DNA from: Eulemur rufifrons
Taxonomy: Eukaryota; Chordata; Mammalia; Primates; Lemuridae
DNA length: 64,000 nt
Direction: 5' to 3'
Assembly (NCBI RefSeq): GCF_041146395.1
Contig: NC_090989.1
Coordinates: forward strand, 49,750,501-49,814,500
Each line of letters opens with the position of its first letter. The first letter of the stretch is position 1. Made by a program: the position numbers and the translations under genes. Under the pieces are notes generated by a model. It was not told the origin of the DNA and did no database searches. It was given only the letters and a program-made list of their open reading frames with translations. Below, in pieces: positions 47,401-59,200 of this stretch.

Positions 47401-48829
47401 CTAAATGGTTAAATTACTGATGTTTTCCAGGATACGCCAGCCTACAGATAACATCAGATCATGAAATTATTACTTCTATATCTTTGTTTGTTTTCTTCAG
47501 AAACTACAGTTTCCTGTAAAATTCTTCTGAAATGTCAGGGAGCTCCCATGATGGCACACTCTCAGCTAACAATAAATTAGGTCTCTCAGCTAAACTATGA
47601 CATTGGACACTTTCAACTTTCTCAATTTTGGTCCCCTGTGATAATATCCATTCTTGCTACTGTTACTATTAGAAAAAACACAGTTGTCAATACTACTCAA
47701 TTAATTTCATGCAAACTCAACTTAGGAAACTAACTTTAGTCATGGGAGTCAAAAGAATTCTCTCAGGAAGTGGAGAAGTAATCCAAGATAAGAATAATGA
47801 GTAATACCAGGCTTCTACTTCAGAGGTATGGAAGAATAAATATTTCAACTGGATCTTCTTTAATAGTGTGGAAGTACCATAAATTTGTTACCAAAATAAT
47901 TACTTTTTTAAAAAGATTATTTGGCTTGCAAGAAAGTTAGAAAAATTTCCAAGAGCCATAAATAAATAATTAATTAACATTTAATGGATACTAGAAAACT
48001 AGTGTTTCTCTAGAGCCAATCAAAAATATCTACACTGAGATCTGGAAACAACCAGGCAGGCTTTAGATATAAACAAATAGAATTGATATAATTAATGAAA
48101 TTGATAAAGCCCATGCAAGGATTAAATGAAAGATTAAATATATTTTTCCCACCATTAAAAAATGTTTTTAAGAAACTTTAAAAAACCATTTTATTACATA
48201 GCTGCATATTTATTCTCTTCAAATAAGACAATTAAAGCCTAAATTCAAAAAGCAAACAAATTAAGTGATTATTATCTCCTTTACAAAAGATTGCAAAGGG
48301 ATCTGCTACTGAATTCCTGTGGAGGATAGGCATCCATAAACACCACATGCCTTTTTTGCTTGAAGATTTTGATTACACTGCAGACAGAACTAAGGGCCAA
48401 ATACTTTCTTATATGTTTTTTGTAGTAAAAGTACTATAGCCTCCTTATAAAAATTCTACAAAGTAGAGTGGTATTAACACCAATCTAGATACCACTAAAT
48501 ACCACTCTTGTCCTTTTGTTGTGTTTTCACATTAAAGAATTATACGTTGAATCTGAAAAAAAATTACCCAGACTACAGGAAAGAAATTCAGAATACTGAA
48601 ATATATTTCAAAATACTGAAACATAAAATTATATGTGTGTATGTGCATGTGTGCACATGTGTGATAGAATGGGAAAACGTAAAACATATATAATAAGATT
48701 CTAATAAGGATATAAGAGAGACAATGGAAAAGAAATAACATTCACATGGGTTAGGAGTATACCACAGCCAATTAAAGACATGAATCCACAAATATTGAAG
48801 CAAGTAAACTATGAAACTACTAAAATAAA
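44412..48829. other. Unassigned AT-rich stretch
   Basis: No gene supported. The segment 46430-46890 is more GC-balanced and single-copy-looking. Frames reach only 81 codons. Near 48590-48625 'aatactgaaatatatttcaa' sets up a small local repeat. Confidence 0.5.
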
Positions 48830-49830
48830 ACATTGGGGAAACACTTCAGGACATTGGTCTGGGAAATGATTTCTTGAGTTAATACTCCCAAAGCACAGGC
48901 ATCCAGAGCAAAACTGTACAAATGAGATCCTATAAAGCTAAAAAGCTTCCGCACAGCACAGGAAACAATCAACCAAGTGAAGAGACAACCCACAAAATCG
49001 GAGAAAACATTTGCATACCATCCATCTGACAAGGGATTAATAACTAGAATGTATAAGGAGCTCCTACAACTCAGTAGGAAAAAAAAATCAAATAATCCAA
49101 TTAAAATGGGCAAAGGATCTGAACAGACATTTCTCTAAGAGTACACACAAATGGCCAACAGGTATGTGAAAAAATGCTCAACATCATCAGTCATGAGAAA
49201 AATGCAAGTCAAAACTACAATGAGATACCATCTGACCTCTATTAAAATGGCTTTTATCAAAAAGACAGGCAATAATAAATGCTGGTGAGGACCTGGAGAA
49301 AGGGGAACTCTCATACACTGTTGATGGGAAAGTAAATTAGTGTAAACACTACGGATGATAATATGGAGGTTCCTCAGAAAACTAAAAATAGAACCACCAT
49401 ATGACCCAGCAAACCCACTGCTGGGTATATATCCAAAAGATGGAAGTCAGCAGATCAAAAAGGTACCTGAACTCTCATGTTTATTTCAGCACTATTCACA
49501 ATAGACAAGATATGGAATCAGTCTAAGTGTCCATTAGTGGATTAGTGGATGAAAAAATTATGGTATGTACACACAATTAAATATTATATAGCCACAGAAA
49601 AACAATGAAATCTTGCCATTTGCATCAACATGAATAGAACTGGAGAACATTATGTTAAGCGAAATAAGCCAAGCACAGAATGACAAATCTCACAGGTTCT
49701 CATTCATATTTGGGAGCTAAATATTAAAAAAAATAGATTTCATAGACATAGTAGAATTATGGTTACCAAAGACTGGGAAGTGTACTGAGGAGAAGAGGAT
49801 AAAGCATTGATTATGTAGAAAATCTGAAAT
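48830..49830 (+). mobile_element. L1 LINE 3' fragment (ORF2 end and start of 3' UTR)
   Basis: Landmarks in order: 'cttcaggacattggtctggg', 'agctaaaaagcttccgcaca', 'acaacccacaaaatcggaga', 'gacaagggattaataactag', 'aagtcaaaactacaatgaga', 'ctcatacactgttgatggga', 'ctgctgggtatatatccaaa', 'cagcactattcacaatagac', 'gaatagaactggagaacatt', 'tggttaccaaagactgggaa'. It is truncated at 5', and ORF2 is broken throughout. It ends in the 3' UTR near 49830 without poly-A. The order and similarity suggest an L1PB/L1MA-age copy, which is an inference. Confidence 0.9.
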
Positions 49831-49839
49831 AATTGATTA

Positions 49840-51530
49840 AAACACATTCCTATAACTCCTAGAACTAATAAGCAATTATAACAAAGTTGCATGATGTGAG
49901 ATCATTATATAAAATCCATCACTCTCCTATATACTAGCAATAAATAAGTGTAATTTGAAATTAAAAACACAATACCATATACGTTAGCATTCCCAAAAAG
50001 GAAATACTTAGGTATAGATCTAACAAAATGTGTGTAAGATTTATATGAGAAAAACAACAAAACTCAGATGAAAGAACTCAAAGAAGAACTAAATAAATCA
50101 AGAGATATTCCATGTTCATGGATGGAAAGACAATATTGTCAAGATGTCATTTCTTTTTAACTTGGTATATAAAGTCAATAAAATCAAAATCAAAATGCCA
50201 GCAAGTTATTTTGTAAATATCAACAAACTGATTCTAAAGTTTATATTGTGAGGCAAAAGACCCAGAATAACCTATAAAATATTGAAGAACTTAAAGGAAA
50301 CTTAAAGTTATGTCACTACTCAACTTCAAGACCTACTATAAAACTACAATAATCAAGACAATATGGTATTGGTGAAAGAATAGACAATTAGATCAATGGA
50401 ACAAAATAGAGAGGCTAGAAATTGACTCATATAAATAAAGTCAACTGATCTTTGACAAAGCAACAAAGTCAATACAATGGGAAAAAATAATTTTTCAATA
50501 AATGGTGTTGGAACAAAATGGGCCAAACAGATTAACAGACACCCCACCAAAAAGATATACAGATAGAAAATAAGCATATGAAGAGATGCTCTACATCATA
50601 AGTCATCAAATAAATGTAAATTAAAATAACAATGAGATACCACCATACACCTATTGGAAAGACCATTATCCAGACAAGACTAAATCCTGGCAAGGTTCTG
50701 GAGAAACAGGAAGTTCAATTCATTGCTGGTGGAAATGCAAAGTGGTATCGCCAGTTTGGAAGACCGTTTGGTGGTCTCACACAGAAATTAGTGTACTCTT
50801 ATCATACAATCCGGCAATCAGGCCCCATAGTATTTACTCAAAGGAGTTGAAGAGTTATGTCCACATAAAAACCTGTGTATGGATATTTGTAACAACTTTA
50901 TTCAAAATTGCCAAGACTTGGAAGCAACCAGGATGTCTTTCAGTAGGTAAATAGATGAATGAAAAGTGGTGTATCCAGACGCTGGAATATTATGCAGTGC
51001 TAAAAATGAATTAGCTCTCAAGCCATAAAAAGACATGGAGAAAACTTACATGTGTATTACTAAGTGACAAAAAAAAAAAAAAAGGCAATCTGAAAAGTCT
51101 ACATACTATATGGTTCCAGTGATGTAAAATTTTGGAAAAAGCCAAACCATGGAGCAGTAAAAAGATCAGTGGTTGCTAGTAGTCAGTGGGGAGGGAGAAA
51201 TGAGAGGGTGGAGTACAGAAGATATTTAGGGCAGTGAAACTACTCTATATGATACTATAATGGTAGATATATGTCATTATAAATTTGTCCAAACCCATAG
51301 AATGTACATCAAGAATGAATCCTAATATAAGCCATGGACTCTGGGTGATAATGATATGTCAATATAGATTGGCCAATTTTTATAAACACACCACTATGGT
51401 GAGGGATGTTGATAATGTGGAAGGCTATGCAAATGTGGGGACTGGGGGCATATGGGAAATCTCTGTACCTTCTGCTCAATTTTGCTGTGAACTTAAAACT
51501 GCTTTAAAAATAAAGTGTATAAAAAAATGA
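49840..51530 (+). mobile_element. L1 LINE 3' part with internal deletion (L1M type)
   Basis: Starts at 'cctataactcctagaactaa', an internal ORF2 landmark, and runs through 'atgttcatggatggaaagac', 'actgatctttgacaaagcaa', 'ataaatggtgttggaacaaa', 'aaagatatacagatagaaaa', 'acaatgagataccaccatac', 'tggaagcaaccaggatgtct' and the 3' UTR 'atgggaaatctctgtacctt', 'tttgctgtgaacttaaaact', 'gctttaaaaataaagtgtat'. About 300 bp of ORF2 expected after 'ggtgttggaaca' (near 50514) is missing. ORF2 is broken. The 3' UTR is the form I know from L1MB/L1MC/L1MD. An internal poly-A lies at 51069-51084. Confidence 0.9.
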
Positions 51531-53239
51531 GTATGATGTCAGTAAGTAGAAATAGGGCAAAATGCAAATTACATAGAGACAGATTTTCACTCTATATAAG
51601 AAAAAGATGAAAATCTAATTGACTACTCTGGTTTTGATTATCCTTGTTCCTTAATCATACTCTATATGATTATTTGTTTGGGATTTGTAGAGATTTCAGA
51701 TACTAGATGATAAAATTGGCTAAATGACATTTAAAATCACTCTGAGCTCTAACTTAAGGTTGCTAGAGTCATTTAACTAGGTTTCAAATTCATCTTTACC
51801 TTGATCTTATTTTTCAGCACCATTTTTAAATTTTTATATTTTTCAACATTCACTCTGACATAATAGGTATTCCAAGAAGTTTTCAAAACTTCATATGAAT
51901 TCCAGGTCCTTAGTGGTACATGGGTCTGCTTTAATAAATACATTTATAAAAGAAAACATAATTTTTTTCTCAGCTAAATGATGCTTTCCTTGAGGTCCAT
52001 GCCATATGTATTTTGTCACAGAAAATGATAGAATATCTCAGGAAACAATAGATCAAGACAGAACAAAAAGACCTTCAATGGAAATCAATGTGAAAGCAAA
52101 CTAAAGCGACCAACATTGAACATGAAAGCATAAGAGGAAAAAACCCACAAAAATTTCATCAAAGACAAAAGAGTGTCATTGAAGAAAATACTATCAAAGA
52201 ATAAGAAGGGATTAACACTGAAAGAGGAAGAAAACATCAAAAAGGAGAGAACATGGCACGACAGATAAATGCAACTCACATCAAGTGACTGGAGCATGTC
52301 CAAAAACAACTGGACATGGAAGAGTGATGAGAGGCAGTATGTTACATTAGAATTTGCATTAAAATTAAGCCAGTCACCATAAAGGGAAAGAATTTTAACA
52401 AGGAAAGCTAGCCCTACAAAGGAAAGGACAGCCTCAATGGGAACTAAAAACAGGAGCTCCAAAGTCCGGTGATACAGATAATGTGTCCCAGTAAGCAAGG
52501 GGAAGCTGCAAAAACATGAAAAGGAAAGGCCAGTCCACAGGCAAAGAGGAGGAAAAGCAGTGTTGGGTACAAAAAGAACACTGACAACAGTGATAATAAA
52601 GAAGAGGGGAAGAATATTGAATTGGAAAGAGCTTGAGGGAATTGCTGAAACAGTGTTCATCAAGAATACAAATAAAAATATCTGAGTGAGTGAATCTCTC
52701 TCTCATATGCACACAGTTGTGTGTTCATGCTCACACAGACCATGCACATGCCTCGCTGGAACCATCTGCCATCCCATTTTAACTGCATTCTGAATTTGGA
52801 ATTATCACTGATTACCTGGCTAAGGCAGACAGATATAACCATCTTCTCATCATAATCAAGTCAAATTCCATTGTGAAACCTTAGACTTGGGGGACAATTC
52901 CAACTCCCCAATCAAGTTTGGTGCCATACATGAATTTCATCTATCTATCAATTATTCAGTCAAGTTCAAAATTACTACTCTGCTTCCATTATCATGGGCT
53001 TCTACAGAAGTGTTGAAACATAAAGAGAGTATTTAGAAAAATTTCTAATAAAGCTCTCCTTTTTCAGCCTTCACAGTACAGAATGAATGTCATGTTCTGC
53101 TCATAAATCAGTGACAGTGTTGTAGATAGAGTACAGAATCTAAAAACCAAACACTTATCTTTTAATATTTAACCCTCTATTAGATAGCATACACACAAAC
53201 ATCAACAAGTAGAATTGTGTAGTGCCCTATTGAAGACCT
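51531..53239. other. Unassigned stretch with purine-rich part
   Basis: 52080-52660 is purine-rich on the plus strand and leaves a 192-codon open frame on the minus strand (52085-52663). Its product is almost only Phe, Leu, Ser and Val, with no domain I recognise, as expected when a T-rich strand is read without stops. A MIR-like bit, 'aaattggctaaatgacattt' to 'actctgagctct', lies at 51710-51755. Confidence 0.5.
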
Positions 53240-53770
53240 TAATAGTATTGGTGAGAGTGTGAGGAAATAGGCATTTGTACACACTATCAACAGAAAAATA
53301 ATCGACACAAAATATTCTGGAGAACAATCTAACAAAACCTTTAGAAATTTGAGTCAAAACCTTTAGAAATGCTTAAATTGTCTAACTCAGCAATCACCAT
53401 TTCAGGGATTTATGAATAAAATTATCAATTAAGTGCATGGAGACATATACAATGAAAATTCAACATAATGAAAAAAATCTAAATGTCAATCAAAGGGGAA
53501 TGGGTTAAATAAATCATGATATATTTGTAAGTGGGACAGTATGTAGCCTTTCAAATGACAGAATTGAAGTAAAGTAATTGTCATAGAGTGACGTCTATGA
53601 TAGCATATTGGGAAAAAATGTATGCTATGAAAAAGTTTTATAAAATAATTGTATTTTGTGATGAAAGAGATTATATTTTTATGTATATGCGAAGGAAAAG
53701 TCTGAAAGACAGTGCACCCACTCTTACAGTAAATTTTTAAATATATTCTGAACTTTTAAAATAGATTGTA
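53240..53770 (+). mobile_element. L1ME/HAL1-like LINE 3' fragment
   Basis: 'tagtattggtgagagtgtga', 'ctggagaacaatctaacaaa', 'tcagggatttatgaataaaa', 'ctaaatgtcaatcaaagggg', 'aatgggttaaataaatcatg' and 'gaaggaaaagtctgaaagac' follow the 3' part of old L1 relatives. A 16-bp phrase, 'caaaacctttagaaat', is repeated in tandem near 53332-53370. Confidence 0.7.
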
Positions 53771-55869
53771 TCTTTTATAATCAGAAAAAAATATTTGTCA
53801 TATTCATTTTATAAAATATGAAAATACCATCAGAGATTCATTCGTTTTGACAAGAGGAAGTAAGTAATTTGAAGATAGATACTGTATATTTTATATCAAT
53901 TCTAAAATGGAAATCTAGTATTGATGTCTTTTTGCCTTCTAATAAGGGAGTAGAGTTAGAGTTATAGTAGAACACTTTCTAAAAGCAACAATGAGACCAT
54001 ATCCTTAGTGGCTTATATAAAGCCATGCTTTATCAAATATAGCAATGATGAACTGGGTACACATGGATTCTATTTTAACTGTGTTTCAATAAATGCTTAG
54101 AAATAAACCTGGGAAAACTCTGTCAGGATCGATCAGTGGTTTCACTAACCCAAATGTTGAAAACTTAGTCCAGATGTTAGGATAGGTTGAATATATTATC
54201 AGATTCCCTTACTCAAATTGTTGAGATATTTACTTTTGGATTCCAGTGCCCATTATTCTCTATCACCCCATGTTCTAAGGTTCTAACTGCTATTATCATT
54301 ATTAACTTTTCAAATTATAATATAATTAACTTTTAAAATTACATAATTGCAATATAATATCTGGTTACAGCAATATATATGTGTGTGTATATGTGTATGT
54401 GTGTATGTGTATATATTTAGGGATGAAACTCATATGTAGTAAACCTATAATTTGTAAATGATCTCTGAAATCATGACTGTCATATTCTCTCCTACTAACT
54501 TCAGTGTTGACAATTTTCACTTATTTGAGGATCTTACAGGCAAAATAAAGGAAAAGTCTTCTAGCACTTAAGAAAGATTTACTTTGAATTTGACTAAAAT
54601 GAACCCTGTTAAATTGTGAAATGATTTCCTCCTTTCTTGAAACTCTCTTATAGGTTTTTATTTCAGTTTTCAAAAATGGGGGCTATCACCTCCAATTATA
54701 TCAAAAGAGATTACAATCATTTTTTAAATGCATGAATGTGCAGTAGCACATGGTGGAAGCATTGATGACTTTCCTGCTTTTTAATAAAAATTTACTCTTC
54801 TTATATACATACGTGGAAGAAATATTGCAATAGTTCATTTAAGTGGATTTAAATAAATATTGAATATCTAGACCTGAAAATAATTTATATTATATTATCC
54901 TTGGAAAATGAAACCCATAGGGAAAGTGGAAATATTAGAAATTAAATAGCACACTAACAGAAGATTAAGTTGCAAAGGTCAGAAGTAGGGCAAAAAAAGG
55001 TAGATTATTAAGACAAAAGGGTAGATGATCATTAAGGAGATAAATCAGTGGAACAAGAAATAATGAGAGCATGAGAGGTCCTAATATTAACTGAGCTGAA
55101 TTAAAGGAGCCTATCTAGACTCCGTTTATAAATCCTGGGGATTTCAGGCCAAATAATCTTTGAGTTAATATTTGTCCCCTTTGGTCCCTTTTCTGTCAAA
55201 CTGGACCAACCTGTATAAACAAGTATTCTTTCTTATCTTTGATCAGTAGTCATCCACATTTTTATTACTCCATATGTAAGACCTTTTGTGGTTTTGGACT
55301 TCAACTGATCTTGGACAGGGTGAAGGGCACAAACCATATTCTTGATGCCAAGATGTCAAGTTGTACCTAGCTCCATCTGTTAAGTTTTGAAAGTCCACTT
55401 GTGGGCACTGGACACACTGAGAAGCCAAGCATTCCTAGGCAAAGTATGAGTAGAGGCCTCAAGGTTTGAACTGAAGATAGGTCATACTTTTCCTGCATAT
55501 GTTTGTGTATGGGTGTGTAGAAGTATGTCAGTGTGTTGTTTTGTGATTTGAGTTGCCATGGTTAGGACAGAGGGTTCACAGGGTTGTCACAGGGAAAGAA
55601 TTATAATATGTTGAAATGAGAAACAGGTTTTTTTTTTTTTTCCCCTCATGACTTTTATTATTCTTGCTTAAAATATTTCCTTTTACCTGAGTTGGAATTG
55701 TTCCCAATATTCCTCCCATATTGCTGGCATTGGTTAATATAAACACACTCTTATACAATTCTGTCTTTGTCATTTCTACATCATCTAGAACCCCAAATAC
55801 CCTTGGTACTCAAAAAGAAAGTCTGTGATATTGCTAAAATGCCATTTAAACTGTATTACTACTCCGAGG
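53771..55869. other. Unassigned AT-rich stretch
   Basis: No gene or clear transposon apart from the TG/TA tract at 54371-54416. The segment 55130-55450 is of moderate GC and single-copy-looking. Confidence 0.5.
54371..54416. repeat. (TG/TA) microsatellite
   Basis: ATATATATGTGTGTGTATAT-type mixture. Confidence 0.85.
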
Positions 55870-55879
55870 GGAGGTGTTG

Positions 55880-55990
55880 TTATCTCTTCTTACTGTTAGG
55901 AAAATGAGGATTAAAAATGTCTTGTTGTTTACCTAAAGTAACACCCATGTGGTAAGTGGCATAACTAGAGTGAAAGATAACAAAAATGGT
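55880..55990 (-). repeat. MIR SINE fragment, antisense
   Basis: 'gttatctcttcttactgtta', 'ggaaaatgaggattaaaaat', 'acctaaagtaacacccatgt' and 'ggtaagtggcataactagag' are the reverse complement of MIR. Confidence 0.6.
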
Positions 55991-56129
55991 GACAGTTAGT
56001 GAATATTCGTATCAGCAACTAACCACATCAGAATGAAATACTACATGTACTACTCTAGTCAACGGGAATAAAGAGGCTATCATCTAAATTTCCTAATTCA
56101 AATTAAATCAGAATCATCAGGAATTAAGA

Positions 56130-56290
56130 ATATGGGGTCATTGGAGATCATCCATTCAAGCTACTTTTTCTTTCACAGTTGATGAAACTTCAGTCCAGAA
56201 ATCTTAAGTCATTTTTTAAGAAGTGACTCTGATGACTAGAACATGGCAAAGTTAAGAGCATAAGTCACATTCTCCAGCCTTTCATGTTGC
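56130..56290 (-). repeat. MIR-type SINE, antisense
   Basis: 'ggagatcatccattcaagct' then 'cacagttgatgaaacttcag', 'gtccagaaatcttaagtcat', and 'agttaagagcataagtcaca' resembles antisense MIR/MIR3. Confidence 0.55.
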
Positions 56291-59200
56291 TGTCCATTTC
56301 ATGATGCCAGCTTACCTGTCTAAGTCAAAGCAATGTAATTCTTAGTCATCCAGCAGGTGGAGTTAGGTCACCTAATCTCCACCAAATCATAAGGAAAATG
56401 GTAAGAGGATACTGATCAAGTGTTAACAGCCTGGCCTACACAGATAGAAATGCTTATGTTTCTACACCAGGAAAGTTTAAATCATTCTGTTTCTTCTTTC
56501 TTGTACTGATTGAATCTATGATAACGTTGATCACTCACACGAAAATACTATTTTGAAGGTTCTCAAAGTCAGCCCCTATCTGTCTGTCAGAGTAAAGAAT
56601 AGAAAAAGCAGGCGATTATTACCTCTGCTAGTTCCTGAGTTCTTCCTTTTTTCCCCCCTGAGAATCTATTATGTATCTGTTTAGAAAATAATCTCACCAC
56701 AGATCCATAAATCCAGGGATATATGAGTGTAAATAGAGTCATATTAGCTCAAAAGACAAAAAAAAAAAAAAAAAAAAAACTAGCATTCGTCCTTGTCACT
56801 AATCAACACATATCTTGCACTTGGAGCCCAAAGATCCTAGAATTTCTATGACCCAATCAACCCAACTGTCAATTATCTAGGGTGTGTGCTGAGGTGAGTT
56901 GGACAGGTGTACATGTGGCTGGGGGTAAGATGTTTAAACGCAAAGAAAACAGCAGAACCTATATGCATCATGGAATAAATACCATATAGGTACCTGGTGA
57001 GAATCATGGGTCAAATTCTACAAACAACTCTTAGGTAAAAACATCTCCCAAATTTTCCTTAAGAAGCAAATAACAAAACCCCATGGATTAAAGGTTTCTA
57101 ACTTATTGCATTTGCTCATCTTAAGGCTACTGTATAAGATGATGTATAAAATATGCTCATGGGACCTAAGAAATCATCTGGTATAGGTCCAGGGAAAAAA
57201 AAGAATGAAAAGGGATTTAATTATAGAAGATAGATAATCTCGCTTTTAATGCCTCTAGCTGCTTTCTTAGCAGTGCTTTGAACATAATAATACCTTATCC
57301 TGTTTTTTTCCCACCAGGGAGGGGGAAAATAAAGTTAATGTATCTTCCTCCTATCAAGCACATTAAATCAAATTTGTTTATTCTGAAATGCTATCCCTTG
57401 AATTTGTGAAACTGGGGATTAGGTGTGGGATGCACAGGCAATGAGGAGGGAAGAAGTAATATTGCATTACAGAAAGAATTTTTTCACATACCTGTATTTT
57501 CATATACCTAAGATATGTAAAAAAAGGTTTGGCCAAAGATCCATTGTTCTAGCATTTATTCTTTAGTCTAGGGCATTTTATTTATATAGTGAGGAACCCA
57601 GGGTTCTCACATGTTGGTTAGATTAGTAGTTTGTGTTCCAGCGCCACCATATAAAGAAAAAATGCTCAGTGATATGGACAAACATGATTGACAGGATCAT
57701 ATTAGCATCTGGGAGAAAGCTAAAATCCAAAGACAATGCCAGTATTGTGGGTTTTCATTGAGAGAAAATCACGTAAGTTCTAAAACCTAGAATCTTTGGC
57801 ATGGGTTAGGGGAGAGGACAAAGTTCATATAGCAATACTTAAAAAGATGTGAGATATGATTCAATTGTGTCATTTGCCATCTTAACCTTTGTACATAGAT
57901 AACCTTTATACATAGGACTTTTACATTTATAGCAATTCAAAGAAGAGGAAAAAAACAGAATAAACATAAAGAATTGAACAGAAATAGGAGGAGTGCTTAC
58001 ATATAGGCCACTAGTTACAAGAGAATTAAAGCAATTTACCAATAGGTGATCTGTAAGCAAACTGTTGTGAATCTTCTTGGCACAGATTTTTCCCTGTTCT
58101 CTTCCCGCTCCCTCCTATCAGATAGCTTCCTCTTGTTTCTCAAGGCAACTATTCCCTGGAGTCTTCTTCTTTCTTCCTTTGCACATTAGATGGTGACAAT
58201 TTCTTCCAAAGAGATTCCCCTGAAGACTTATTTAATTCACCTTCTAGGCATATGACATGATCTTCACCTTTAGCAAACTCTCATAATGCTTTTAGTTATA
58301 CCCAACAAACTAATTTATGTCTAGGAAGCAAATAGATTAACTAAATGCCCTGCAAAGGACATTAAAGGACATTCAAAGGCATTCTTCTACAACAGTAGGG
58401 AGAAAATGAAAAATGAATCCATTCCAGGCAAGGTCATGATTTTAACCTAATGAAATTTGGTACATTCTGTATCAAATGGAGGCCTCCAGGGTTTAAAACT
58501 GCATGCTATAATTAGTATTAAACGTCATTTAAAGGAAATCAGCCGATATGGAAACGGGAAAGTAGAAATGGCATTTTACACAATTTCATTTGCTGTGTTA
58601 GAAGGCTGTGTTTTCTATCAACAGGTGTGGTCTTCTTGGTCTGTTCTTACAAGAACTTCTGGCGGCTCTCCAGGTTACTCATAAGCTGCACCTGTCAGAC
58701 ACCAAAAGACACCAAAGCCTTCCATCTACCCCTCAGAGAGAGAATAAGTTAGAATGTTTTGACTCTTTTATTCCTTTATGAGTTTCAATTTAAATTGTTT
58801 GTTTTATCCACACAGAGGCCCAGACTTCTTTCAGAGAACAAACTCATTACCAATGTCAGAACTCGCAAAACCTGCTGCTGGGTCTGGAACACACAATCTT
58901 ACCTATCAGCTTCCACCCCCTCCCTCCACCCACCCACCTTCAACCTGTTTCCAATATGCACCCAACCATCTCATAGAGATTTGGCAGGGACTCGCTTTAT
59001 CCATTGCTGTAGTTCAAACAGAGCCGAAAAAAAACAAAGAGATTTTTTTCCACACATAACCGCTAGTGCGGAAAATTATTCCTCTAATAGACACATCCCA
59101 AAATCATAGGTAAAGGAGCTGGGATAAGGAGAACAGATTACTGTGAAAAGCCCACATTCTATACTACATTTAAACTTTTCCCTCTCTTGCTGAATAGCTT

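Noticed and set aside
48532..49113. Several overlapping minus-strand frames of 69-97 codons
   Set aside because: They are antisense to, or next to, the L1 ORF2 3' region; the hydrophobic products reflect T-rich composition.
50632..50954. Two plus-strand frames of 70-72 codons
   Set aside because: Broken ORF2 sequence of the L1 fragment, not an independent gene.
58759..59109. 116- and 93-codon overlapping plus-strand frames
   Set aside because: They overlap in two frames with no conserved motif or plausible splice context; chance is the simplest reading.
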